Of a stretch of 11,241 nucleotides of DNA, positions 1-7,248 are shown in pieces (position 1 is the first letter of the stretch; the number at the start of each line of letters is the position of its first letter). Origin of the DNA: SAR86 cluster bacterium (GTDB taxonomy: Bacteria > Pseudomonadota > Gammaproteobacteria > Magnimaribacterales > D2472). Made by a program: the position numbers and the translations under genes. The notes beneath the pieces were generated by a model that had not been told where the DNA came from, did not search any database, and saw only the letters and a list, made by a program, of their open reading frames with translations. The stretch lies in NCBI GenBank assembly GCA_016779505.1, contig JADHNM010000036.1:1-11241 (forward strand), given 5' to 3'.

Positions 1-50
1 GGAGAAAAGACTTCAATACAACTTTTGTAAAAAAAATCAGTATCAAGTGG

Positions 51-911
51 CTAATCCCAAATACGCATTAATCCTTCTTGGGCTGTTGATGCAATTAATT
101 TTCCTGATTTTGTATAAATAGAGCCTCGAGAAAATCCTCTAGCATTTTGAGATATGGGGCTATGCATGTGATGCAAAATCCAATTATTAAAATTAACTTT
201 TCCATGAAACCACATTACATGATCCAAGCTTGCGCTCTGAAACTTCTTAGACATGAAATTGACTTCATGAGGATTTACAGCTGCTCCCAGAAGCCCCATA
301 TCGGAAACATAGAGAAGCAATGCTTGATGAATCCTTTCATCAGTTGGGAGTTTTCCGGTTGGTTTCATCCAAGTACTTCTATACGGAGGAAGTTTTTCTG
401 CCTTTAATAAGTCAACTGGTTCAACCTGCCTTGTTTCAATCTCCCTCTCTCTTAGCCACATTGGTAAATAATCTTTAGGTATTTTTGATTGCAGGTCTTT
501 GCGAAGCTCAAGATCACTTTTTAATTTTTCTGGTCCTTGAATTTTTGGCATTTTAATTTGATGATTCAAACCCTTTTCTCTTTTCTGGAATGAAATAGAG
601 CAGCTAAAAATTGCTTCTCCATTTTGAATTGCATTGACTCTTCTTGTGGTGAAACTCTTACCATCTCGAATGCGGTCTACTTCAAATATAATATTTTGTT
701 TAAAATCTCCCGGTCTAAGAAAATAAGAATGAAAAGAATGAACCATTCTTCCCTTTTCTACTGTTTGATAGCTTGCTATTAGACATTGCGCCATAATTTG
801 ACCACCAAAAATCCTTTGAAAACCAACACTTTGACCTGTCCAAGAGTATAAATCTCGATCTATTCTGGTTAGGTTGAATAAATCAAGGGTTTTTTTTAGC
901 GCTTTGCTCAT
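51..911 (-). CDS. tesB: Acyl-CoA thioesterase II (TesB)
   Basis: Hydrolyses acyl-CoA thioesters to free fatty acid and CoA in the cytoplasm. The protein is 286 aa, the same length as E. coli TesB, and forms a double hotdog fold. The N-terminal hotdog shows the family stretch FGGQIMAQ (about residues 35-42) and HSFHSYFLRPGD (58-69). The C-terminal hotdog shows LYVSDMGLL, LDHVMWFH and STAQEG. The known E. coli catalytic triad is Asp204, Thr228 and Gln278. Here D204 and Q278 fall at the same numbers, and position 228 is Ser, a conservative hydroxyl replacement. The ATG at 911 gives the family N-terminus directly (MSKALKKTLDLFNL), with no clear Shine-Dalgarno sequence upstream. It is the only minus-strand gene and is divergent from cobS, so it is expressed separately. 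The family assignment is secure; the physiological substrate range is not visible. Confidence 0.96.
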   Translation of the reverse strand: MSKALKKTLDLFNLTRIDRDLYSWTGQSVGFQRIFGGQIMAQCLIASYQTVEKGRMVHSFHSYFLRPGDFKQNIIFEVDRIRDGKSFTTRRVNAIQNGEAIFSCSISFQKREKGLNHQIKMPKIQGPEKLKSDLELRKDLQSKIPKDYLPMWLREREIETRQVEPVDLLKAEKLPPYRSTWMKPTGKLPTDERIHQALLLYVSDMGLLGAAVNPHEVNFMSKKFQSASLDHVMWFHGKVNFNNWILHHMHSPISQNARGFSRGSIYTKSGKLIASTAQEGLMRIWD

Positions 912-1023
912 AAATAATATTGATGGATAAATAAAAATTTATCTTACATTGATTCAATTAAAACTAGAACTTTATCCTCTCAAAAGTTAGCATAGTCATC
1001 CAATTAATAAAAAAGCATCTCTA
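912..1023. promoter_or_regulatory. Divergent intergenic region between tesB and cobS
   Basis: These 112 very AT-rich bases must carry the promoters of tesB (leftward) and cobS (rightward), because the two genes diverge. No convincing -35/-10 pair stands out on either strand; the best hexamers match consensus at only 3-4 of 6 positions. Two small inverted repeats lie here: GATAAAT-AAAA-ATTTATC (926-943) and ATTGA-T-TCAAT (948-958). Neither gene start has an obvious Shine-Dalgarno sequence. The regulatory role is inferred from gene orientation. Confidence 0.5.
926..943. repeat. 7-bp inverted repeat with 4-nt loop upstream of tesB
   Basis: GATAAAT, AAAA, then ATTTATC: a perfect 7-bp inverted repeat 15 bp upstream of the tesB start codon. 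All loop bases are A on the plus strand, and the arms are almost entirely A/T. It could be a weak operator or a leader hairpin of the tesB mRNA. In DNA this AT-rich it could also arise by chance, so only the structure itself is claimed. Confidence 0.4.
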
Positions 1024-2007
1024 ATGATAGATTCTGAAAGAATAAACCTACCTGAAAGACCCGATCAAACATTCAATGTAAAAAAAACCTTTGGGATTGA
1101 TTCTGATCTTGAAGTCAAAGGATTTAAAGATAAAACGCAATGGGTTCCTGAAATAGATGAAACTTATATCTTTGATAAAGCTACTACCTTGGCAATCTTG
1201 GCTGGGTTTGAGCATGATCGCAGAGTTATGATTCAGGGATATCATGGAACCGGCAAATCCACACACATTGAACAAGTTGCTGCAAGGCTTAATTGGCCAT
1301 GCGTAAGAATCAATCTTGACAGTCACATCAGCAGGATTGATTTGTTGGGCAAAGATGCAATTGTTTTAAAAGATGAAAAACAAATTACTGAATTTAAAGA
1401 AGGTATTCTGCCTTGGTCAATCCAAAACCCTGTTGCAATTGTTTTTGATGAGTATGATGCGGGTAGACCTGATGTTATGTTTGTTATTCAGCGGATATTA
1501 GAAGTGGATGGAAAATTAACTTTGCTCGATCAAAATCAAGTTATCACTCCGCATAATAGCTTCAGACTATTTGCTACGACAAACACTGTTGGCATGGGTG
1601 ATGTAACGGGCCTTTATCATGGAACTCAACAAATCAATCAGGGTCAGATGGACCGATGGCATATACTTTCAACGCTTAATTATTTGGAACGCTCTCATGA
1701 GCTAAACGTTGTAATAGGTAAAGTTCCCCAGTTAAAAACTGCTAAAGATAAAGCGCTAATTAAAAGCATGATTCAGCTTGCAGATTTAACTAGGCAAGGT
1801 TTTATCAATGAAGATATTTCAACGCTAATGTCCCCAAGAACAGTAATAACATGGGCACAAAACCATGTTATTTTTAATGATATCAAGCACTCATTCAGGT
1901 TAACATTTCTTAATAAATGCGATGAAGCAGAGAGACCAATTGTTGCAGAATATTTTCAAAGATGTTTTGGAGAGGATCTTTCAGAAAGTCACAATCCTGA
2001 ATCTTAG
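1024..2007 (+). CDS. cobS: CobS-type AAA+ ATPase (cobaltochelatase subunit CobS)
   Basis: In the aerobic cobalamin pathway, CobS and CobT form the ATPase complex that drives CobN to insert Co2+ into hydrogenobyrinic acid a,c-diamide. The 327 aa match the usual CobS length of about 330. Visible motifs are Walker A GYHGTGKST (residues 72-80), Walker B IVFDEYDAG with D142/E143, the sensor-1 stretch FATTNT (183-188, N187), GLYHGTQQINQGQMDRW (196-212, with R211 a candidate arginine finger) and SPRTVITW (270-277, sensor-2 region). These strings are characteristic of CobS rather than generic MoxR ATPases. The ATG at 1024 opens the expected N-terminus, though no strong Shine-Dalgarno precedes it. cobT starts 3 nt after its stop, so the two are co-transcribed. 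No cobN or other cobalamin gene is in view, so the cellular role may differ from classical cobaltochelatase. Confidence 0.94.
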   Translation: MIDSERINLPERPDQTFNVKKTFGIDSDLEVKGFKDKTQWVPEIDETYIFDKATTLAILAGFEHDRRVMIQGYHGTGKSTHIEQVAARLNWPCVRINLDSHISRIDLLGKDAIVLKDEKQITEFKEGILPWSIQNPVAIVFDEYDAGRPDVMFVIQRILEVDGKLTLLDQNQVITPHNSFRLFATTNTVGMGDVTGLYHGTQQINQGQMDRWHILSTLNYLERSHELNVVIGKVPQLKTAKDKALIKSMIQLADLTRQGFINEDISTLMSPRTVITWAQNHVIFNDIKHSFRLTFLNKCDEAERPIVAEYFQRCFGEDLSESHNPES

Positions 2008-2010
2008 TTA

Positions 2011-3780
2011 ATGAGTTGGGTTAAGAATCGGGAAGAATTTAAGCAGGCTGCTCTCTCAACTGCAAGGGCAGTATCTAAAAATCCAAATTTAGAAAGCACA
2101 TCGCAGACGTCTAGTCGTCCACCATCTTCCTCACAAATTTCCCTCCATTATCCCCCACGATCATCCGAACAAATTGATGCGTGGAGGGGCGAGGGAGATT
2201 TTCAAGCATTTTGGCACAGCTTCCACCAAGAACACACTTCTTTAAAGATGCCAAAGATTGCCAGAGATTTTTTTGCTGAACTTGAGCTTTGCAGAGTAGA
2301 AATGATAGGAGGAAAAAAATTTCCAGGTGCCAAAATGAATTTAAATGCATATCTCAACACTCAAGCAAAAAAAGGAATTGATAATAAGATACCTCCTTTT
2401 AATCCATTGGCGGCAAATCTGTGGTTGAAACAACTTAATGGTGAGAGCTTACCTGAAGATAGTAAGAATGCTGTCAATGCTTTTCTCTCATCTATCTCTA
2501 TTAATATTGATAATTTAGGCAAACAATTAATTCTAGCGCAGAACTCTCAGGAAGATTTTCAATCTATCGCTCTATCTCTAATGAAAGATTTGGACTTGAT
2601 GCATGAACCAGAAACAAAAGGTGAAGAGGAATCCTTTGATGAAGAGACCTCATCGGAAAGTCCTCAAGACTCAAATGAGCAACAACAAGATTCTGAGGAG
2701 GATACACAAGAGCAAACAATTGAATCAAAGGCTGAAGGTGAGGCTGATGAAGAAGGTGGAATGCTCGAAGAAGCTCAAGCTCCAATTGATTCAATGTCCA
2801 TAGATGAGGAGATTGACTTAACCAGAAATTTTAATGAAGACTTGGATCAAACCTCCTACGAAGATTATAAGATTTTCACGTCTCAATTTGATGAAGTTAT
2901 CAATGCAATTGAATTAGCAACTCCTGAGGAATCTCAAAGATTAAGATTGCAACTCGATCAACTCATTGCCCCCCACCAAACAACAATTGGAAAATTGGCA
3001 AATAGATTGCAGAGATTACTGCAGGCTCAACAAAACCGAAGCTGGAATTACAATCTTGAAGAGGGTTTGCTAGATACCGCTCAATTGCATAGGGTCATTA
3101 CTAGACCAGGAGATCCCTTAAGCTTTAAGCAAGAAAGCGAAAGCAAATTCAAAGACACTGTTGTTTCTTTATTAATAGATAGTTCAGGCTCAATGCGAGG
3201 TCGATCCATGACTTTAGCAGCAATTTGTGGAGACATTATTGGAAGCACTCTCGAGAGATGTTATGTAAAAACAGAATTATTGGGATTTACAACAAAACAT
3301 TGGAAAGGTGGTGATTCAAGAAAAGCTTGGGTCAATCAGGGCAGTCCTATAAATCCTGGACGTTTAAATGATTTACGCCATATTATCTTCAAGTCAGCGG
3401 ATGACAATTTTAGAAAGGCTAGAAAAAGTTTTGGGATAATGTTGCGAGAAGGATTATTAAAAGAAAATGTAGATGGAGAAGCTTTGGCTTGGGCACATCA
3501 AAGGTTAAGCAAGCGAAATGAAGAGAGGAAAATATTAATAGTAATTTCAGATGGAGCTCCAGTAGACGACAGCACCCTATCAACAAATCATAGTAATTTT
3601 TTAGACAATCATTTGCGTCAAATTATTAATACAATTGAAACTCAAAGCAGCGTAGAGCTTCTTGCAATTGGCATTGGGCATGATGTAACTAAATATTATG
3701 ACAAATCAATCACGATCAATAGAGCTGAAGAACTAGCTGAAGCATTGCTTGATAAACTGACTGAACTTTTCAATGACTGA
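2011..3780 (+). CDS. cobT: CobT-type VWA-domain protein (cobaltochelatase subunit CobT)
   Basis: Partner of CobS, related to the ChlD subunit of magnesium chelatase. It is expected to assemble with the CobS hexamer and couple ATP hydrolysis to its client. The 589 aa are slightly shorter than the roughly 630 aa of studied CobT proteins. The N-terminal region has the CobT-like segment LELCRVEMIGGKKFPGA (around 91-107). A strongly acidic, Glu/Gln/Ser-rich linker runs from about 200 to 260. The C-terminal von Willebrand A domain carries the metal-site motif DSSGS (390-394), the threonine-containing LLGFTTKHWKGGDS region and ISDGAP with D514, so the MIDAS looks intact. The ATG at 2011 is 3 nt behind the cobS stop, which supports an operon. 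The gene ends 61 bp before the next one, which appears to have its own promoter. The acidic linker is probably flexible. Confidence 0.93.
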   Translation: MSWVKNREEFKQAALSTARAVSKNPNLESTSQTSSRPPSSSQISLHYPPRSSEQIDAWRGEGDFQAFWHSFHQEHTSLKMPKIARDFFAELELCRVEMIGGKKFPGAKMNLNAYLNTQAKKGIDNKIPPFNPLAANLWLKQLNGESLPEDSKNAVNAFLSSISINIDNLGKQLILAQNSQEDFQSIALSLMKDLDLMHEPETKGEEESFDEETSSESPQDSNEQQQDSEEDTQEQTIESKAEGEADEEGGMLEEAQAPIDSMSIDEEIDLTRNFNEDLDQTSYEDYKIFTSQFDEVINAIELATPEESQRLRLQLDQLIAPHQTTIGKLANRLQRLLQAQQNRSWNYNLEEGLLDTAQLHRVITRPGDPLSFKQESESKFKDTVVSLLIDSSGSMRGRSMTLAAICGDIIGSTLERCYVKTELLGFTTKHWKGGDSRKAWVNQGSPINPGRLNDLRHIIFKSADDNFRKARKSFGIMLREGLLKENVDGEALAWAHQRLSKRNEERKILIVISDGAPVDDSTLSTNHSNFLDNHLRQIINTIETQSSVELLAIGIGHDVTKYYDKSITINRAEELAEALLDKLTELFND

Positions 3781-3795
3781 AAAAAGGAATATAAT
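3767..3795 (+). promoter_or_regulatory. Candidate promoter of the diiron/beta-helix/cytochrome operon
   Basis: A perfect -10 hexamer TATAAT lies at 3790-3795, 17 bp behind TTTTCA (3767-3772, 4 of 6 matches to TTGACA). The predicted start of transcription is near 3802. A second, overlapping pair is ATGACT (3773-3778) and GATAAT (3797-3802) with an 18-bp spacer. Either choice puts the transcription start on or next to the palindrome at 3801-3819. The -35 elements fall in the last codons of cobT. This is inferred from consensus matching only. Confidence 0.5.
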
Positions 3796-3800
3796 TGATA

Positions 3801-3819
3801 ATGTTTACAGTGTAAACAT
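3801..3819. promoter_or_regulatory. Perfect 19-bp palindromic operator-like site
   Basis: ATGTTTACAGTGTAAACAT: two 9-bp arms that are exact reverse complements around a single central G. It lies between the TATAAT element at 3790-3795 and the good Shine-Dalgarno sequence of the next gene, over the predicted transcription start. A dimeric repressor bound there would block initiation. The size and symmetry suit a TetR-type or similar helix-turn-helix dimer, but the protein is not encoded in the window. A one-base loop and the lack of a following T-run argue against a terminator. Confidence 0.62.
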
Positions 3820-3841
3820 ATAGATATTAACGAGGGTAAAG

Positions 3842-4948
3842 ATGAAAATTACAAAAACTGACGGGCCTCCAAAAGATATACTCCATTTTGATAATGAGCT
3901 CAATTTGACACCTGGGCAAGTTGAAGATGTTGCCGAGATATTTAATACGCCATTAACGGGAGCATATAACTGGGATTACACAGTTGCTGACAACAGGATT
4001 AAAAAACTATATGAACTTGGTAAAGAATTAAATTGGAATGGTTCAATTGATTTAAATTGGGACTATACCCATCCAGCCGATGAAAGACTTGTCCAAGCTG
4101 ATGAAGAGTTACCGCATGAAACTCTAGAAGCGTATGAAAATTTAACTGAAGAAGAAAAGATTGAGTTTGATCGTCATGATGCTGCTGAATTGTTAAGTCA
4201 ATTTCTTCATGGTGAGCAAGGAGCATTGCTTGTTGCATCTCAACTGACCTCATGTGCCCCTACTTACAACGCTAAATTATATGCTGCATCTCAAACATTT
4301 GATGAAGCTAGACATGTTGAAGTATTCAATAGATACCTTCAAGAAAAAATAGGCATGCACTATCCTATTAACAAAAACCTAAAGTTATTGTTGGATAAAA
4401 TTCTTACTGATGAGAGATGGGATCTTAAATTTATTGGTATGCAGATTATCATAGAGGGTCTAGCTCTTGCAGCCTTTCAAATGCTAAAGGGGCTATCAAA
4501 AGATCCACTTTTAACTCAACTTCTTCATTATGTAATTCGTGATGAAGCAAGACATGTAACCTTTGGAATTAATTATCTAGAAGACTTCATAAAGACTTTA
4601 AGCCCAGAAGAAATTGAAGATAGGGCAGAATTTGCATACGAAGCATGCGTCATTTCGCGCGAAAGACTCATCAATACTAAAGCAATGCAAAAATACTTAA
4701 AAATGTCTGAAGATGAAGCTAGGGAATTTGCCTTATCAACTTCAGCTAATACGACTTTCAGAAATTTCTTGTTCTCAAGAATTATGCCCAACCTTTCAAG
4801 AATAGGTTTATTAACAGATAAGGTTAGGCCAAAATTTGAAGCATTGGGATTACTTGAGTATGAGAATGCTCCAGATGATTTTGAATGTAACTGGGATGAG
4901 CTCGAAAAACCTTTAGAAAAATTTGGTGAAATTCCTCAAGCTATCTAA
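3842..4948 (+). CDS. Ferritin-like diiron-carboxylate protein (probable oxidase/oxygenase)
   Basis: A 368-aa predicted cytoplasmic protein with a complete ferritin-like diiron ligand set in four helices: E125 (in HGEQGALL), E155 and H158 (in DEARHVE), E205 (in IIEGLAL), and E235 and H238 (in DEARHVTFG). The repeated DEARHV motif gives the E-(ExxH)-E-(ExxH) arrangement of ribonucleotide reductase R2, R2-like oxidases and AurF-type N-oxygenases. The protein is therefore likely to bind two irons and activate O2. Which subfamily it belongs to, and its substrate, cannot be settled by eye. No signal peptide or membrane span is seen. The ATG at 3842 has a good Shine-Dalgarno (GAGGG, 3832-3836) and is preceded by its own promoter candidate and palindrome. 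The beta-helix gene starts inside its 3' end, so production of the two is probably coupled. Confidence 0.82.
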   Translation: MKITKTDGPPKDILHFDNELNLTPGQVEDVAEIFNTPLTGAYNWDYTVADNRIKKLYELGKELNWNGSIDLNWDYTHPADERLVQADEELPHETLEAYENLTEEEKIEFDRHDAAELLSQFLHGEQGALLVASQLTSCAPTYNAKLYAASQTFDEARHVEVFNRYLQEKIGMHYPINKNLKLLLDKILTDERWDLKFIGMQIIIEGLALAAFQMLKGLSKDPLLTQLLHYVIRDEARHVTFGINYLEDFIKTLSPEEIEDRAEFAYEACVISRERLINTKAMQKYLKMSEDEAREFALSTSANTTFRNFLFSRIMPNLSRIGLLTDKVRPKFEALGLLEYENAPDDFECNWDELEKPLEKFGEIPQAI

Positions 4949-6161
4949 TCAAGCTATTGTTGGGTTACTATTTTTTAGTAGCTCCCTATACTCTGCTGTT
5001 CAGATTATCCAACCATCTGAAAATGCCTATGAGGAAATTCAAGAAGCATTTATATTGGCTGAACCAGGCGATGTCATCAGGCTCACATCAGGCATATATA
5101 ATCTTCAAGACTCTCTATCACTGGATGTTGCAGGGGTTCAGGTTGAGGGGGAAGGAATGGACCAAACTATTCTCAACTTTTCAGACCAACAAAGTGGTGC
5201 TCAAGGACTAAGCGTTACTTCTGATAATGTAACCCTTCAAGATTTCTCCATACAAAATGCTAAAGGTGATGCAATCAAAGTTAAAGGCGTTACCAACATC
5301 AAATTCTTAAGGGTAAAAACTGAATGGACAAATGGGCCTAGCCCAGAAAATGGAGCGTATGGTCTCTATCCAGTGGAATCAACCAATGTATTGATTGATG
5401 GGTGCGTGGCAATAGGTGCATCGGACGCAGGAATCTATGTTGGACAATCAAAAAATATCATTGTTCGTAACAGCAGGGCTGAATTTAATGTGGCTGGCAT
5501 TGAGATTGAAAATTCTTACTACGCAGACGTTTTTAATAATGTTGCGACCAATAACACCGGTGGAATATTGATTTTTGATTTACCTGGCTTACCTCAGCAG
5601 GGTGGGCATCATGTAAGAGTATTTAATAATCGGTCTGTTGGAAACAACACTGATAACTTTGCTCCTGAGGGAAATATTGTAGGCGAGGTACCAAGGGGCA
5701 CGGGAATTATTATTCAAGCAAATTCAGATGTAGAAATTTTTAATAATGAAATTGGTGACAACGATACGGTTAATATTGCAGTTGTAACATACGGCAATGA
5801 AACAGATGATGAGGCATACTACCCTCACCCAAAATCTATTCAGATCCATGGCAATAAGTTTGGCCCAACTGGTTACAATCCTGATACTAGCAAAGGAGAG
5901 TTAGCAAAAATACTTTTTGAACTCTCCGAAGGCAATATGCCAGATATTTTCTGGGATGGCTTGCTCCCAATATCACAGCTTATTTTTGGGCAGCCTGAAA
6001 ATGAAAAAATGGTCATTAGTAACAATGGGGATGCTACCTTCCTAGCAATCAAGCCTATTGGATTTATGGTCCCCTTTTTAGATCCTGCAATCTTGGATAT
6101 AAATGAATTTGATGGAGAAATTTCACCACTTGCAAAGGTAGAGTTTGATGAAACTTTTTAA
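4926..6161 (+). CDS. Exported parallel beta-helix repeat protein (TIGR03805-like)
   Basis: A 411-aa exported protein. Residues 1-23 form a signal peptide (basic MKFLK start, hydrophobic IVGLLFF core, small residues near LYSA). The mature part begins with PSENAYEEIQEAFILAEPGDVIRL, the usual cap of pectate-lyase-like beta-helices. It continues with short strand-turn repeats of the NosD/PbH1 kind, such as NVTLQDFSIQNAKGDAIKV, NIIVRNSRAEFNVAGIEIEN and DVEIFNNEIGDN. It resembles the uncharacterised TIGR03805 family, whose members regularly occur beside or fused to the diheme protein that follows here. The function of that pair is unknown to me, and no catalytic residues can be assigned. GTG at 4926 is chosen because it gives a clean signal peptide; a TTG lies one codon earlier and no in-frame ATG occurs until deep in the repeats. 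It overlaps the upstream gene by 23 nt and the downstream one by 14 nt. Confidence 0.85.
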   Translation: MKFLKLSNQAIVGLLFFSSSLYSAVQIIQPSENAYEEIQEAFILAEPGDVIRLTSGIYNLQDSLSLDVAGVQVEGEGMDQTILNFSDQQSGAQGLSVTSDNVTLQDFSIQNAKGDAIKVKGVTNIKFLRVKTEWTNGPSPENGAYGLYPVESTNVLIDGCVAIGASDAGIYVGQSKNIIVRNSRAEFNVAGIEIENSYYADVFNNVATNNTGGILIFDLPGLPQQGGHHVRVFNNRSVGNNTDNFAPEGNIVGEVPRGTGIIIQANSDVEIFNNEIGDNDTVNIAVVTYGNETDDEAYYPHPKSIQIHGNKFGPTGYNPDTSKGELAKILFELSEGNMPDIFWDGLLPISQLIFGQPENEKMVISNNGDATFLAIKPIGFMVPFLDPAILDINEFDGEISPLAKVEFDETF

Positions 6162-7185
6162 GCAGTCTTTTTTACTGGTTATTTCCTTGGTTTTTTTCGC
6201 ATCCCAAGCGCATGCTGTCAATACTTCGAATCTGGTCAATTATACTAAAGCACCTATGTTTTTATCTGAATTTGGTTTTTTTAAGGACATGCAAAATCAA
6301 ATTCCATCTGAGGGAGTGCACCCTTACTCTCTTGTTAATCCTTTGTTCTCTGATCAAACAGACAAGCTTCGATTTGTATATGTTCCTGAAGGGAAAAGAT
6401 TGGGCTATGTAAAAGATAAGGTTTTTATTTTTCCAGTAGGATCTACTCTAATTAAAACCTTCGCTTACTTAAATATCAATGGCTCAATGGAGCAACAATT
6501 GCTTGAAACTAGACTATTGATTAATACTGACGAAGGCTGGAAGGCGATTAGTTATGTATGGAATGAAGATCAAACCGATGCAAAGAGAGCGATAGCAGGC
6601 GCAACGATCCCAACTACCTTTATAGACTCAACAGGTAATACAAAGAATGTTCGATATCGAGCTCCTAATCAAAATCAATGCAAAGAATGCCATCAAATTA
6701 ATAAAGTGATGACTCCTATTGGTCCAAAAGCACGAAACATGAATAAAACCTTAAACTATCAATCAGGGGAAATGAATCAATTGATTTATTGGGCCGCATT
6801 AGGGTGGATTGATGAAAAGCTTGATTCAAAACCCATGGCTAGTTATGAAGATGTCAATGCATCTCTTGACGATCGAGCGAGATCATATCTCGATATTAAT
6901 TGTGGTCACTGCCATATCCCTGGAGGCTCGGCTGATACTACTGGATTATATTTAAATTTAACTGAAAAAGATCAAGAGCAGATAGGAATTTATAAAAAAC
7001 CAGTTGCCGCAGGTCGAGCAAGTGGCAATTTAAAATATTCTATTGTGCCTGGTCATTCTGATGAATCCATAATGCTGTTTAGAATGGAGTCGCTGGATCC
7101 AGGTATTATGATGCCAGAATCTGGTCGCGCTCTAGCAGATGAAGCTGGAATCAAGCTGATTAAAGAGTGGATTGATAAGCTCTAG
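6148..7185 (+). CDS. Exported diheme c-type cytochrome (SO2930/TIGR03806-like)
   Basis: A 345-aa exported protein. It has a clear signal peptide, MKLFKQSFLLVISLVFFASQ followed by AHA, with cleavage after A23. Two CxxCH heme c sites are present: CKECH (178-182) and CGHCH (252-256). Candidate axial methionines include one soon after the first site (MTPIGPKARNMN) and M321/M322 in the C-terminal MMPESGR. The roughly 150 residues before the first heme site form a separate region with no motif I recognise. The layout fits the SO2930-like diheme family, which occurs as a pair with beta-helix proteins. It probably works in the periplasm or at the envelope as an electron carrier or oxidase; this role is inferred. 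ATG at 6148 is preferred over the adjacent TTG at 6145 and is preceded by an AAGG/GAG-rich stretch. The 14-nt overlap with the beta-helix gene implies coupled translation. Confidence 0.88.
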   Translation: MKLFKQSFLLVISLVFFASQAHAVNTSNLVNYTKAPMFLSEFGFFKDMQNQIPSEGVHPYSLVNPLFSDQTDKLRFVYVPEGKRLGYVKDKVFIFPVGSTLIKTFAYLNINGSMEQQLLETRLLINTDEGWKAISYVWNEDQTDAKRAIAGATIPTTFIDSTGNTKNVRYRAPNQNQCKECHQINKVMTPIGPKARNMNKTLNYQSGEMNQLIYWAALGWIDEKLDSKPMASYEDVNASLDDRARSYLDINCGHCHIPGGSADTTGLYLNLTEKDQEQIGIYKKPVAAGRASGNLKYSIVPGHSDESIMLFRMESLDPGIMMPESGRALADEAGIKLIKEWIDKL

Positions 7186-7194
7186 TCTTTAAAT

Positions 7195-7224
7195 TTGTGT
7201 ATAAGCCCATAAGTAATTCATAAT
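7195..7224 (+). promoter_or_regulatory. Weak candidate promoter for the Bax inhibitor-1 operon
   Basis: TTGTGT (7195-7200, 3 of 6 matches) and CATAAT (7219-7224, 5 of 6) are separated by 18 bp in the 63-bp gap before the next gene. Transcription would begin near 7231, leaving a short leader that contains the Shine-Dalgarno GGAG (7238-7241). A TATACT at 7232-7237 lacks a matching -35. No terminator hairpin is visible in the gap, so read-through from the cytochrome gene is also possible. Confidence 0.3.
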
Positions 7225-7248
7225 AACTTTTTATACTGGAGATATTAC

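Noticed and set aside
20..40. A-run at 29-37 (T-run on the minus strand) after the tesB stop, as a rho-independent terminator.
   Set aside because: No GC-containing hairpin precedes the run on the minus strand, so the terminator structure is missing.
1..50. Possible 3' end of an upstream plus-strand gene running into the window (open frames at the left edge, one ending TAA at 28-30).
   Set aside because: At most a few tens of codons are visible, in two or three frames, with no recognisable motif. Nothing separates a real gene end from non-coding sequence.
147..407. Plus-strand open frame opposite tesB, 86 codons.
   Set aside because: It lies wholly antisense to a well-supported enzyme gene and shows no motif and no Shine-Dalgarno.
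2564..2803. Open frames on both strands inside cobT (minus 2564-2794 and plus 2603-2803).
   Set aside because: They are products of the low-complexity acidic coding stretch of cobT, with unnatural compositions (Lys/Met- or Leu/His-rich) and no start signals.
3801..3819. The palindrome read as a terminator for cobT.
   Set aside because: The arms are separated by one base, there is no following T-run, and a consensus -10 lies just upstream. An operator fits better.
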